Assembly: GCA_025345505.1 (NCBI GenBank)
Contig: JANVCC010000018.1
Location: forward strand, 58,901,120-58,965,119
Length of the DNA: 64,000 nucleotides
Source of the DNA: Todiramphus chloris collaris
Lineage: Eukaryota; Chordata; Aves; Coraciiformes; Alcedinidae
Direction of reading: 5' to 3'
A model generated the notes under the pieces. That model was not told where the DNA came from. It ran no database searches and was given only the letters and a program-made list of their open reading frames with translations. The position numbers were made by a program, and so were the translations under genes. This document shows, piece by piece, positions 1 through 11,200 of the stretch; position 1 is the first letter of the stretch; every line of letters starts with the position of its first letter.

Positions 1-110
1 AGCGGCGGTAAAAACTGCGGCGTGTGCCGCGCACACGTAGGCAGATGCCGTCTGCAGAGGGGCAAGTGATACCCGCCCGTGAGAGGTCCGCGGAGATCGG
101 CAGGGAAAAT
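1..110 (+). promoter_or_regulatory. AKAP7: CpG-rich edge of the AKAP7 long-isoform promoter / first exon
   Basis: The first ~100 bases carry many CpG dinucleotides (GCGGCG, GTGCCGCGCACACG, CCGCGGAGATCGG), unlike the AT-rich intron after them. This looks like the downstream edge of a CpG island around the first exon. A GT at 8-9 (GCG followed by GTAAAA) could be the donor of a first coding exon ending at base 7. Its phase would be 1, which matches the next exon, whose first two bases complete a split codon. Only about seven bases of such an exon are in view, so the assignment is an inference. Confidence 0.4.
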
Positions 111-2818
111 GGTTTCAGCCTGGTTGTGGGGTGTTGCTGAAAACTCTTCAGCTTGTGTTTTTCCTCCCTGCCTTGTTCTGTCCTCAGCTGACCTGGCCGA
201 ACACTAAACCTATTTCCCCACCCCCCTTAATTTTGTTTCATTGTTTGTTGTTTTTTTTTTTTACACCGGTGCTAGCAATGGAGGTTCAAAGTGCCTGGAG
301 ACTTAAGACCATCTCTTTCTACAGCAGCTTTCAGTTAAACTGTCTCCAAAGGATTCATTTGTTACTAAACATATAAACATAAGCATATTAAACACAAATG
401 TATTAAGCAAGGAACAGTGCCTGAAGACTCACTCTCACTGTTGTCTCTGATGTGTAGGTGTGAAGTAACAGAAAATTATTCTATCTGAAACTAATCAGAG
501 TATGGAGTGGTCTGGGAACAGAATGCAATCAAATACATTTTATTGCTCCTTATTGTATTTGCTCCTTTATGAGCTAGGTGTGGCATGACATTTTTTTCTT
601 CTGCTGGAACGGATGGCTTAAATACTGCTGAAGATCAGTAGCCACTTAAATGCAAACATGGGAACAATTTATATGCCTGTTCATATATGAAATTCAGGCT
701 AATATAATGTAGCATGTGCTTAAGGAAAAAAGAATTAATCCTGTAACAGCTTGATGCTTAAGAAGTTCCACTGGAAGCAGGTTTTCTTACTCTTGGTCCC
801 TGATTATCAACAATATGTCAAGAATTTTGAAAAAACTTGTTTTCAAATTCCTTTAGTGACTAAAACACAATTCTTGAATTTTGATGCTTATTTCTTTAGT
901 AGAGATGAGGAATGGAGGTTTTTTTTTCTTCAGTCATGATCTGTAAAATTTAGAAGCAGTGTCTGTTCTGTTCAGCTAATTCATTTGAGAATGGACATTG
1001 TTAATTAACTAGCTGTGCCTTTGCTATGATTGTCTGCTACTGTAAGCAGACAGAATTTTTCAAAGTGACACAAGTATGTTGCTTTTTGAGCAGGGAGAGC
1101 AAAAGAAATGTGTAATCTGCAGTATACCTTCCTCAGATTTATGTGGATCCATGCTCTGTGGCTGATTCTACCTTAACCAGCTGGGAGCAAAAGGGCTTTG
1201 GTACGATTCCGCATTTCTGAATCTTGCTGATAACGTTTCTGCCCCAGACTGTCCTACTTGTTTGTGGGTTTCATGGATTTCTGTCTTGTTCTTCACTTTG
1301 AGATCTCTTTGAATCAAGGGTTGTTGTTTTATGTGTATTTGTGGATCACCAGCAGTAATCTGTTTTGCACGAGATTGTACTTTAATCTAAACATTAAGTA
1401 ATAATTTTATTATTGCTTTAACATCTGTTTGGTGTGCGTAGCTTTTTAGTGTCTACAGAGGGAACAAGCAATAAATCTAAATACTTTGTTTCTTTTTAAT
1501 AGCCTCTTGGATAAAGTTAGGTGTCAGACCACAACCACAGGGTGATTTATGGCTCCCTACTTTAGACTGGAGTGAATTAGCATTTAATCCGGTTGTTCTT
1601 TTACTTATCTTCCCTAGCATAAAGTGATATCTGGAAGAAACATTCCACAGGGTGATAAGAACCCAGATTGGGTCTGTAATAATTGATTTTATACAGGTAC
1701 CGTAGCTTTGCATGCCCCAAGAACATAATATGTCCTTTTGCTGCCAGAGTTTCCCCTTGGGCCTGAGTTGAACTATCTGCACTGCTCACAAGAAGATCTC
1801 TGAAAGTGTGTCTGTAGTAATGAGCTGTCCTGGGATAAACTGCAGTTCTGACATAAGGCTTCTTCACTACCGTAATCCCATTGTGGAGTTGTCCTAAAAG
1901 AGTATCACTGGATGCCTGGTTACGTGCATGTTTTTTGCTGCTAGAGAAGATTTTACTTTTTCATTTTTGAAGGTATAACTTCAATCACCAATATTAGAGT
2001 TTACTGATGCAGCATTTAGAGTTTACTGATACGTGAGGCAGCATAAGGGAATGTCTTATGTTTACTTAGCACTCTTAGGGAAAAAGACATTTTTAAAAAA
2101 CTTGTTAGTGGAAATTGTTCTGTCACTGTGGTATTACTCTGAGATAGAAATTCATGTATATTTTGTATGTGCCAGATGAGTTTTAATTTCTAGTATTCCT
2201 TCTTTAGCTTAAATACTAATAGTCAATTTTTAGAATGAGAAGTTCAGATCATCGTTGTCTGTAACGTGCTAATAATGGGTGAGAGGTGCAGGAATAGAAC
2301 CATCATCTCATTCCTGAATGTTATAGTCAGCTGAGAGCTCTGTTATATGTGGAACTGTAGGATTCCCTTCCTGATACTTTGTGCCTCATTTTCAGTGTGT
2401 TTACGTTGGTATTCATTTGCCAATGTTCGGCTGCACTGAATTTCATGTGACATTACTGTTATAGAAAGTGAACTTTACATGATGTCTGAAGCTTTATTTT
2501 TTTCATGCTCAGTTATAAGTATCCCCCCTTTTTTTTTTTTTGCATGCAGTTGCATTTACTTAGAAGTGAACAAGCCTATAAGTTATTAAATACCGAAGGC
2601 TGATCACCCTTTTTTTGCTGTTCCATGTAAAACATTTGAAGTGTTTTTGCTGATATGTTGACAAGGAAGAGGAGCAGCATCCTTAAGGTGGCTATATGTC
2701 AATATATTAATTTGCTGATAATCAGAGAAATGTACACTTGATATATTGTTTGTGTATACTCTCTTAGTTGTTTATATAAATAACTATGACCCGGTGTGCT
2801 ATTTTAAATATATTCCAG
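110..2818 (+). other. AKAP7 intron 1 (right part)
   Basis: This is AT-rich intron sequence ending in the acceptor TTTTAAATATATTCCAG at 2818. It contains a short direct repeat of TAGAGTTTACTGAT (about 1995-2030) and a poly-T run near 2527-2541. A roughly 118-codon stretch without stops lies on the - strand at about 1601-1958, but it has no ATG and I could not place it in a family. No exon or recognisable repeat family was seen. Confidence 0.6.
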
Positions 2819-2947
2819 ATGGGCTGGAAAACATGCAGCAGAAGAAAAGGACACAACAAAGAAAAGAGACATGTCTTGCTGATTCGGTAGAATCTCTGAT
2901 GGCAGAAATGCCGTTTGTCGGCACAGATATTGAAGATGAATTTGTTA
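2819..2947 (+). CDS. AKAP7: AKAP7 long-isoform coding exon (exon 2)
   Basis: This is a coding exon of the long isoform of A-kinase anchoring protein 7, a PKA-anchoring scaffold. The acceptor ATATTCCAG ends at 2818 and the donor GTAAGT begins at 2948. The exon is 129 nt, entered in phase 1 and left in phase 1, with the split codon completed by the next exon. The translation includes CLADSVESLMAEMPF and TDIEDEF, which match the acidic N-terminal segment of mammalian AKAP7 gamma (LADLPF...VDIQDD type). It is rich in Q, K and R before that segment. An internal ATG lies at 2833, but the true start is probably in the preceding exon. This part of the protein is poorly conserved, so exon identity rests on position, phase and the short conserved stretch. 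Confidence 0.78.
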
Positions 2948-4019
2948 GTAAGTATATTAAACAGAAGCAGCGTGGAAGTAGAAACATCATGCACTCAGTT
3001 CTAGGTTCTGCCTATTGACATGTCTGGGTGGGCTGTGCACATGGAACAGAGGCTCCCTGTGAACAGGATCCAGCCTCTCTTATTAGTACTCAGTCCTGCA
3101 AATGCTTGAGCATATTAAAAGTTTACCATTTTGTGATCTGTTGCAGCAGTGAATCACAGAATAACAACATCTTGTGTGTCAATCCACATTACTCTGTATG
3201 AATTTGTCAAGTGATGGCTTTTATGAGCTGTCTTCCAATATATATAGTCCCACCATAGGGATAGAGGTACACCTCTAATTGGACAATGGGTGTCTGCTGC
3301 CTGGTCAGATTATGTGTATGTATCAGGCCATGTGGTGGGTGAGGGTTGGCAAAGGCTTGAGGACATAAGCAGTGAGAAAAATTATTTACGATGTAGAGGA
3401 AGAATTGAAGATGCTCACTTTTCTCTCACTATGTTGGAAGGTGTCTTTGGGGAAAGAGGAGGTGGAGAGTAGGTCTGTCTTGGATTAAATTTTTTTCTGG
3501 GCTATCTTTGGTCTTTGAACTATAGGTTGCCAGTCCTAGTCTAATATAAACCCTTCTTTTATTAATCCTATATATTATATATAATTCTATGTGTTTTATA
3601 TTTCAAAATTCAGCATGCATGGGATTTCTGAAACTTAACTTTGGCCCATTTGCTCTGAAGTTACTTCCATGTTCAAGTGTAGGCAATTTGGAGGCTTATT
3701 GCACTGAAGTGTGAGTTGGCTAAATGAAACACAGTAGTCTGGAAACTGTGTGTCTATGTTAGCATCTCATAAACCTCGTTAGAGGTGTAGGCTGTTAGTT
3801 CAAGTACGGTACTCTACTTGTATGACTACATGAATTCAGGTTGGAGTAGGATCCCAGTCAGACAGTTCAGAGTGTGGGCAGATCAGGTGACTGGGAAGAC
3901 ATACTTCAGTCAGTTCATTGAAGTCCAGCTCCTGTTGGCATGGTATTAAGTGTATCTATAGTTTGATTTGTCTGTGTGCTGAAAGTTGGTTTTGTTTAGT
4001 TTTGTTTTTTCTCCTTCAG
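2948..4019 (+). other. AKAP7 intron 2
   Basis: The 1.07 kb intron runs from donor GTAAGT to acceptor TTTTCTCCTTCAG. No repeat family or RNA gene was recognised in it. Confidence 0.7.
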
Positions 4020-4165
4020 TGCATGCAACCTCTGAAATAAATATAAAAAAGAAAAGAAAGAGGACTACTGCAAGAGAAATTGAAGAAGGCAGTGAGAGAA
4101 AGAAGAAAAAGAAAAAACAATTTCAGCCAAATTACTTCATTTCTCTTCCAATTACTAATCCAGAG
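4020..4165 (+). CDS. AKAP7: AKAP7 coding exon 3 (basic NLS-like stretch, start of 2H domain)
   Basis: This is a 146-nt exon entered in phase 1 and left in phase 0. The acceptor is CTCCTTCAG (ends 4019) and the donor GTGATA begins at 4166. It encodes two lysine/arginine clusters (IKKKRKR and ERKKKKKK, separated by 12 residues), a good match to a bipartite nuclear localisation signal. Long AKAP7 isoforms are known to be partly nuclear. The clusters are followed by QFQPNYFISLPITNPE, which is nearly the same as the conserved start of the AKAP7 central domain (PNYFLSIPIT in mammals). The PNYF...PIT strand opens the LigT/2H phosphoesterase fold. Confidence 0.9.
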
Positions 4166-5523
4166 GTGATATTCTTTAATATACTAATTTGGTATAAACA
4201 GAGTTACTTCAACAGCTGTATGTGTTTATAAGAACAGCATTTGCTCTTGAGCAAATATGGTTTTTTCAGGTATTGTTAAAGGAACATGCAGCCTATTCAA
4301 AGAATAACTTTATGTAAGAAATTTCTTTTTGTGATTAAAATTGCTTGTCTGGAAGAGACTGGAGGAAAAACATTCTATCTTCTTACTCAGTTTGTCAGTC
4401 TTAAAGATTTTGAGTTATTTTTAGTGAAGCTGGAATAAATTTCCCCTCTGTACTGTTCCGGTATTGCTGATTTTGTTATTCACTTAGAATAAGGGAGAGA
4501 GACATTCCTATTTAATTTAATAAGAAAATCCCTAGCAATATTTTCAGCTATCCTTGTAGATAGGAATTTAAATTTGGACCTGTTGCAATTTTAACTTGGC
4601 AGTTTGTAGTTCAACATTTTCCAGTAAAATGGATCATCTTACTTAAAATTCAAACAACCCATTGTTTTAGTGAGATATTGTTCACATGGATTCAAGAAGT
4701 GCAGAGAGCTCTTTAAGAAAATATTTTCTTGTAGTTAGTGCATGGTCTTTCATTTATACAGCGAATAAGAATGATTTCTTACATGCTGTGGGATATCTAT
4801 GGTGCGTTTTTGACACCTTTTCTGTCAGCAAATAAGGAAAGTAGTTGCATTATGTTTAAAAGGTGAAACCTAATAGTTTACCACCATTTCCAAATTTAGG
4901 TTTAGTTTTTAATACCAGGAGCTACCTCAGGTCAATTTTAACTCATCCTACATCTGTGCTATCTGTTCTCCGAGAAAGTCAAAATTAAGAGAATTTGAAA
5001 TAAAAATAAACCAAAGTAAGTTGGAGAATCACAATGTAGTCTTTGTTTCTTCAAGAGATTGTAGAGGTGTGATTTATTCATCTAAGATGAATATTGTGGA
5101 AGATCTTTTGTGCCATCTTACTCTGAGATGTCTTTCCTTCCTGTCTGTTCCATGATTCAACAAGTGTGAGAATAATGTAAGGGTTATCTCATCTGATAAT
5201 TGAGAATTCTTGCTCATGATTGTTTATTACGTTGAACGGCTGGTCGAGAGGAAAAAGTTTTAACTATGCATTCTTTTTGTTTTTATATGCCCTGTATATG
5301 TCATTTACAGAGGTAAAGGAACAACTATATTAAATCTCAGAGCATTTGGGAATTCCAGGACTTTGCTAGAAAGTTTTGTTTATACTTGCCTTAGAAATAG
5401 AAAATATACGTTGGAATTTGCATGGGCAACATTAGCCAAAATTTAGACTTATGGCACCTGGTTTCTTGATAGCCAGAGGGAATCTGGTAATTACTGGTAG
5501 CATTTCAGTTACTAATGAGAGAC

Positions 5524-5641
5524 CTTTTTTTTGGTGGTGTTTTTCTGGTTTGTGGTTTGGTTTTTTTTTTTTTTTTTTTTGTTTTTTTTTTTTTTTTGTG
5601 TTGTTTTTTTGGTTTTTGGTTTGGTTTTTTTTTTTTTTTTT
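5524..5641 (+). repeat. poly-T / TTTTTG-rich low-complexity tract
   Basis: About 118 bases are almost only T and G on the + strand, including uninterrupted runs of roughly 20, 16 and 18 T. The open frame here codes only F, L, W and G and is not a gene. The tract could be the decayed A-tail of a retrocopy on the - strand, but no retrocopy body was recognised next to it. A plain simple repeat is the default call. Confidence 0.9.
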
Positions 5642-6229
5642 GAGGATCTGATTTTACTCTAGTGAAGTGTTTTAGGCATTAGTACTCTTTCTTCATATTT
5701 TATGTAGCATTTTAAGCTTTAGACAGAGAACCATTTTATAACAGTGAATATTTCTGGAATATTTAATTACTATTCCTCTTGGAAATTAAACAGTTTCCTT
5801 GTTTTCATTTTCATTAGATTTTCAATCTTCATCGGTGTTCGATTAATTTAGTATTTATGTTTAACTTTGCATTATTACTTGTGCAAAAATAGTAAAATGG
5901 ATTATTGTAATTGTTTCCTTTTCTGGTAATTTTTTTTTTTTTTTAAGTTATCTTTCATCTGATGTGTTATATCTTGGTAGGTTAGCCCTTCAGGGCCCTC
6001 TAGTCTTGATTATAGTTCCAATTCATCTGCTAAATCTTCAAAATTTACAGTCTTTATAGTCAATTACCAGTAGTATCCTAATAATCAAAACTGTATTATT
6101 TTATTACTCTTCAGAATAACATTTTCCAAGTAATGAGAGAGTGGACCTTGAAATTGGTATTTGAGGGCTTATTTTAGAGTACTTTTAATAATACCTGCAT
6201 GTTTGTTAGCCAGTCAACCCCTTACAGCT

Positions 6230-6262
6230 GCAAATCAGCTATAAATCAGCTATAAATCAGCC
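6230..6262 (+). repeat. 11-bp tandem repeat, three copies
   Basis: The unit ATAAATCAGCT (first copy GCAAATCAGCT) occurs three times head to tail. It is a short minisatellite-like array in intron 3. Confidence 0.9.
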
Positions 6263-8117
6263 TGTGTTGCTTCTTACCAAAGCCGGAACTATACAAGGGA
6301 ACTGGAGGTGACACAGGACATGTGCAGGAAGGGACCTGTAACTACGACTAAAGGAAACAGTATGGGTAAGGGGCAGTGGGGTATCGACTTCTAGTCTGAA
6401 TGCTGAATAATGTTGATATTCTTCAGAACTAGGATGGTCTTACCACAGTGATAACATAGTTCCACACCTGTCTTCTGTATTCTGAAGGTCTTGTACACTT
6501 AGCTTACTTTTTCTTTTTGCCAGCTCTAGGGTGCAAATTAAATTTAGAAGAGAGAGTTGAAAATGGAATGAAATTGTAATTCATATGATAGGTGATTTGT
6601 GAGGTTTGTTGTTTGTTTGTTTGTTTTCTTTATGGGGATAACTGCATTTGCTTCCATTGAGAAACTTAATTATGTAATCAATGTATTGTAATCATGAGGG
6701 AATGCATCTACTATCTTTTTGCTTAAATGTAGCTTAAATTTCTCCTATGTTTGAGACAGTAAAAGTGTTCTTTATCCAGAATAAGATCAGTTCTGACATA
6801 TAGCAGGAAGACGGTCTTATTAAGAAATAATTTATGATCAAAATGTTGGTGCAATTTTCTTCCTATGTCTTACACTACCTAAGACAATTGTGGTTTTGTG
6901 GATGCTATACCACATTTTTCTGGCAAGTGACTTTTACCTTTCTTCATCCTCCCTAGATTTGGTTCCTTTCAGTTATAATTTGGTTTTATTTGCATGGCAC
7001 TACTAGATATCTATGGCACATTAAGTAAAACTCCTGTAGGGCAAAACTCATCGTAAGAAATTCAGTTAGAAAAATACTGACCATTCCCACTAGATTGTGT
7101 TTTTTTCTGGAAATTTATGTATTCCGTATGATTAACAGAGCTACCAAAATGTATTGGTTTTTTGGGTTTTTTTAACCTCAGAGCTACTTGTGTTTTATAT
7201 TATAAAACACAGTGTGTTCAGTATATTTGTGAAGCATTCACTACTGAGTTAAAAAAAAAAAATCAGAATGAAGTTTTCTACAAACTGCTTTTTACCTTAT
7301 ACATCTCTGCTGATTTGTCTGTAATGTCTTTGCTTACCATGCTTTAAGAAAGAACTCATTTTGTCAGATGGTCAAGGTTACTGGATTTGATTTAATTTTC
7401 ACTACCATAATTTATTTATTTTTTTAATAAATCACTCCAGTACAACTATCCTAATGGCAATCACAGTAAACTTTTTGGATACAATGTATAAAACCTATAA
7501 CTATGCAAATTCAATGAAGAAAATGTAATTCAAAAATGTAATTCAAATAATTGAAGAGAAAAATAATGGTGAAGTTAGTTAGAACTGTATATGTGTTGTG
7601 TGGAAATTCATTAAAATATGTTTGAAGAGGGTATATAAATTATATCTGTTTATTGGACAGTGTAATCAGAATTGTAAATCGAGTATGTCTACAAATTACT
7701 TACTGAATATTCCAGTTTTGTATGTGCCTGATCCTGCAGAGATCTTTTTCCAAGTGCTGGTCTGCATATAGCAACATCCAAGTTTAGCAAAGCAGGCAGT
7801 CTTTTATATGGATTACTGGCAGTGTAAAACTGGATGATCTTAATCTGCTCCAGGAATTTGTTATACTTATGGAAGCAAACTCCTATTAAGATGTGATGGG
7901 GAGTGTCCAGTGATTTATTAATCACTCCATTCATACCCACTTTGGGTTTACTTGGGTCAATTAGCATGGCTCTGACAGAGGATAAAACTTCCTTCTGCTA
8001 GAATGATTTTTACATAAATGTTTGATTTCAGTTTGGGTGCTTTCTTGTTCACTTGCATGATGGGATACAGTAATTGTAATGGCTAACTATTGTTTCTGTG
8101 TCTGTCTCTCTTCCCAG

Positions 8118-8254
8118 ATTACTGACCGTATTCAGGCTGTCCAAGATGCAATAATACAAAAGGATCAAAGGCTTTCCAAAGCAATGGTTCATTCGGGCTC
8201 ATTGCATGTCACCATGTTAGTGATGCATTTATCCAATGAAGAAGAAATCAGCAT
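8118..8254 (+). CDS. AKAP7: AKAP7 coding exon 4 (first HxT motif of the 2H phosphoesterase)
   Basis: This is a 137-nt exon entered in phase 0 (ITDRIQAVQDAI...) and left in phase 2. The acceptor is CTCTTCCCAG (ends 8117) and the donor GTAGGT begins at 8255. It encodes IQKDQRLSKAMVHSGSLHVTMLVMHLSNEEE. The HVT in SLHVTMLVM is the first H-x-T/S motif of the 2H phosphoesterase superfamily, matching HIT in mammalian AKAP7. In mammals this domain hydrolyses 2',5'-oligoadenylate (the RNase L activator) and binds nucleotides. The catalytic histidine and threonine are both present, so the sequence is compatible with an active enzyme. Confidence 0.93.
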
Positions 8255-11200
8255 GTAGGTGTTTGGTGTTAAGTATATACAAGTATTTTTACTGGAGTAG
8301 TTCATAAAAAGGCTAGAAGGAGTAACTGATGCTTATTTTTTGCAATATACAGGCCTAAATTACTAGAGTTACTGAACATTTAGTTCATTTGTCCTTTAGA
8401 TACTAATCTTAATATTAGCCATTTTTGTAACATGATACATCATGAGGCCTGAACAAAGTATGCTTTTTTCCCTTGCATTTTTCTTACTGTGTGCACAAAT
8501 CTCATGTTTGCTGAAGTAATTATGTTCAAGTAATGTTTTGATATAGAGGGCACTGAACGGATTAACAGGGGAATTTTCAGAATTTCATAGCTTAGCAAAT
8601 GTTATAACTCAAATTAGTAATTGTCACTGAAAGACTAATGAGATAAACCTTACCTCCAGGCTAATGCCTTATGCAGTTATAGGTTGTTGGGTTTTTTTAT
8701 GTTCCTAAAGGAATTTGTTATTCTCAAAATTAGTACACTAAAAGGCTATTAGGCCTTATGAAAAATAAAAATTTTATATTGCTCCAGTGGTATAGCTTAC
8801 TTTTTGATCATGTAAAAGGTAGAAAAATTGTGGAAAGGCCTATTATACAATGATGTCGCATATCTAAGTTGTAGATGCAACACTTGCTTATGAAAATGCA
8901 GTTCACAGAATCACTGTGACTGGAAAAGGCCTTTGAAGATCATCAAGTTTAACCATTATCTGACTGTACCAGGGCCACTACTACAACATATTCTTGAGCA
9001 CTGTATATGGCTGGCTTTTAAATACTGACAGGGACAGTGATTCAATCACTTCCCTGGGCAGTCTCTTCCAGTCTTTGGTATCCCTTTTGGTATAGAAATT
9101 TTCAATAATGTCTAATACAAACCTCTCCTGGCATAACTTGAGGCCATTCCTCTTGCCCTATTAGTTGTGACTTGTGAGAAGAGACAAACACCCACCTAAC
9201 TACAACCTCCTGTTAGGTAGCTGTAGAGAGTGATAAGGTCTCCCCCAGTACTTTGAAATTTTTTACTGTTCATCACATGCTGTACTGCTATCTCACAAGC
9301 CTACTTTAATGTACAAGCTCAGTGGTCAATATGAAGATATTCAGATTTTTATTTCTATCTATGCAGCTGTAATTTATTAATGTTCATAATAATAATTTTT
9401 ATGTCTAGGTGCAATTTTGACTTGAAGATGTACATTGTATTTTATAGTTCTGCTTTACACAGACTTTCACGACAGCTTCTATTTAGATGTGGTGCCCAAT
9501 GGCCTGCCTATGTGCTGTCTCTATTTGCACATTATAACTACAGAACTGAGATTTTAAACACTTTGGTAACTGTAACAGAGTATAATGTAAAATGCTGTTA
9601 ATGCATTTTACTTTATATTAGCATTATATTAATATCTGCTTACATGTCAACTTGGTTGTGAATTGCTAGTGAATTAAAAATCATCAGATTCTTAGAATTC
9701 TGTGAATGGGAAGCCTCATGGTTTCATCTTCCCTAGGCAAGTTCTTTAAGGTGCCCTCTGTCATATCTGTATATCTCTTACTGGTTTTCTCTGCAGTGTT
9801 AGCAGGCATGTGATCCATGTATTGAATTATCTAGATCAAATAATGAGTAAGTGCAGTGAAACATTGCTTTAGTTATGGTAATACAGGTACAAAATAATGT
9901 GTCTAATTAGTGTGTGTTGAATAATTTTATTTCCTTTAGAAGGTTTGGCTGTTAAAGTGCAGATCGCTCTTAAGAAAGTGAGAATCCAAGATAGAATGTA
10001 GGAACTATTTGGTAGTCAAGGGCATACTTCTAGTACATAGAAGTATGTTGGCTAAAAACATTGAACACATCTAAAAACAATGAGATAGCAGTATATCTCA
10101 ATCAACTGCCCTGCTTGTTTTCCACGCTTGTTTCCTTGAATGCTATATCCTTGAGACCTCTATACTCCTACTTCTCTTGTGAGGATGTGAGTCTGTCAGC
10201 ATCTTTGTCTGCAACAGTGTGACCTAAAGGGAGAGAAACAGATAGCCAGAAACAGAACAGAAAGATAAGCAAAGGATATTAGATCTGTTGGACTCCCTTC
10301 CCTCTCTCCATGTGCCTTTTGTCTCCTGGAGTAGGCACACCAGCTTCATTCTGCCCTGGTTCATAAGCAAACTGTGGTAGCACCTGAGAATCGGTGGGGA
10401 CAACCACTGACTGTGTGCACAAGATTTTTTTTTAAAAGGTTTTGAAGTGCTAACTTTTTTTAAAAAAGGAAAGTGAGAGGATAGCTCAAAGGAAAAGTAT
10501 GCCTCCTCATTAATATTTTTTAGTCTTAAACTCTATATCAAAACAAACATTCTCCAATTCAGTATTTTATGCTACTCCTCGAGCTCCTTCTCATCTCTCA
10601 CTGTCCAGCTGCCACCCAAGTACATACTTATGGAGCTCTTCTCTGCCTCTCCTAGCAGAACTCCACAGTCCAGGCAACCAGGAGCTGTCCTCTAGTCAGC
10701 AGCTTTCCCAGTGACTCACCCCTTCCCTGGCCAGATGCCTCGTACAGGTATCTAGCTCAGCAATCCTCAGGTATTCTAGACTGCATCTTTTATTACATGG
10801 AATTTGATTTATTTATTTATGTATTAAAAACTGATGCTTTCTGGTTAATCTTTTGGAAGAACTTCAAGGTTAAAAAATTGAATTTTCCTTTCTTTACCTG
10901 ACCAGTTTTAATACCAGGTTAATAGAAAGAAGCATGATCCAGGCTGGCAACAGAACCTGTGTGTGTAATGTAGAGTGAGATTAATCCCTCAAAGTGCAGT
11001 TGGTCAGCTGGGCATCTGAGAATTCTCATAACCTTAGGTTGGATGCACTAAGTCACTTAGATATCTACACTGTTTTCTACAGTGTTTGCACAATAGTGCC
11101 TCTGTCTGTACAGAAATGAAATGTGTTGAACGCAATCTGAAGGCAAAACGCGTGATAAGAATGTGCTAAACGTAACATTCGATTCAGCACAAAGCCCTTT

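Larger units (their letters stand above)
4166..8117 (+). other. AKAP7 intron 3
   Basis: The 3.95 kb intron contains the long poly-T / T-G tract at 5524-5641 and a triplicated 11-mer at 6230-6262, described separately. A stretch of near-identical 15-mers (AAAATGTAATTCAA) lies near 7522-7550. It ends in the strong acceptor CTCTCTTCCCAG. No dispersed element was identified. Confidence 0.7.

Noticed and set aside
5451-5651. 66-codon frame rich in F and W
   Set aside because: Pure product of the poly-T/G tract.
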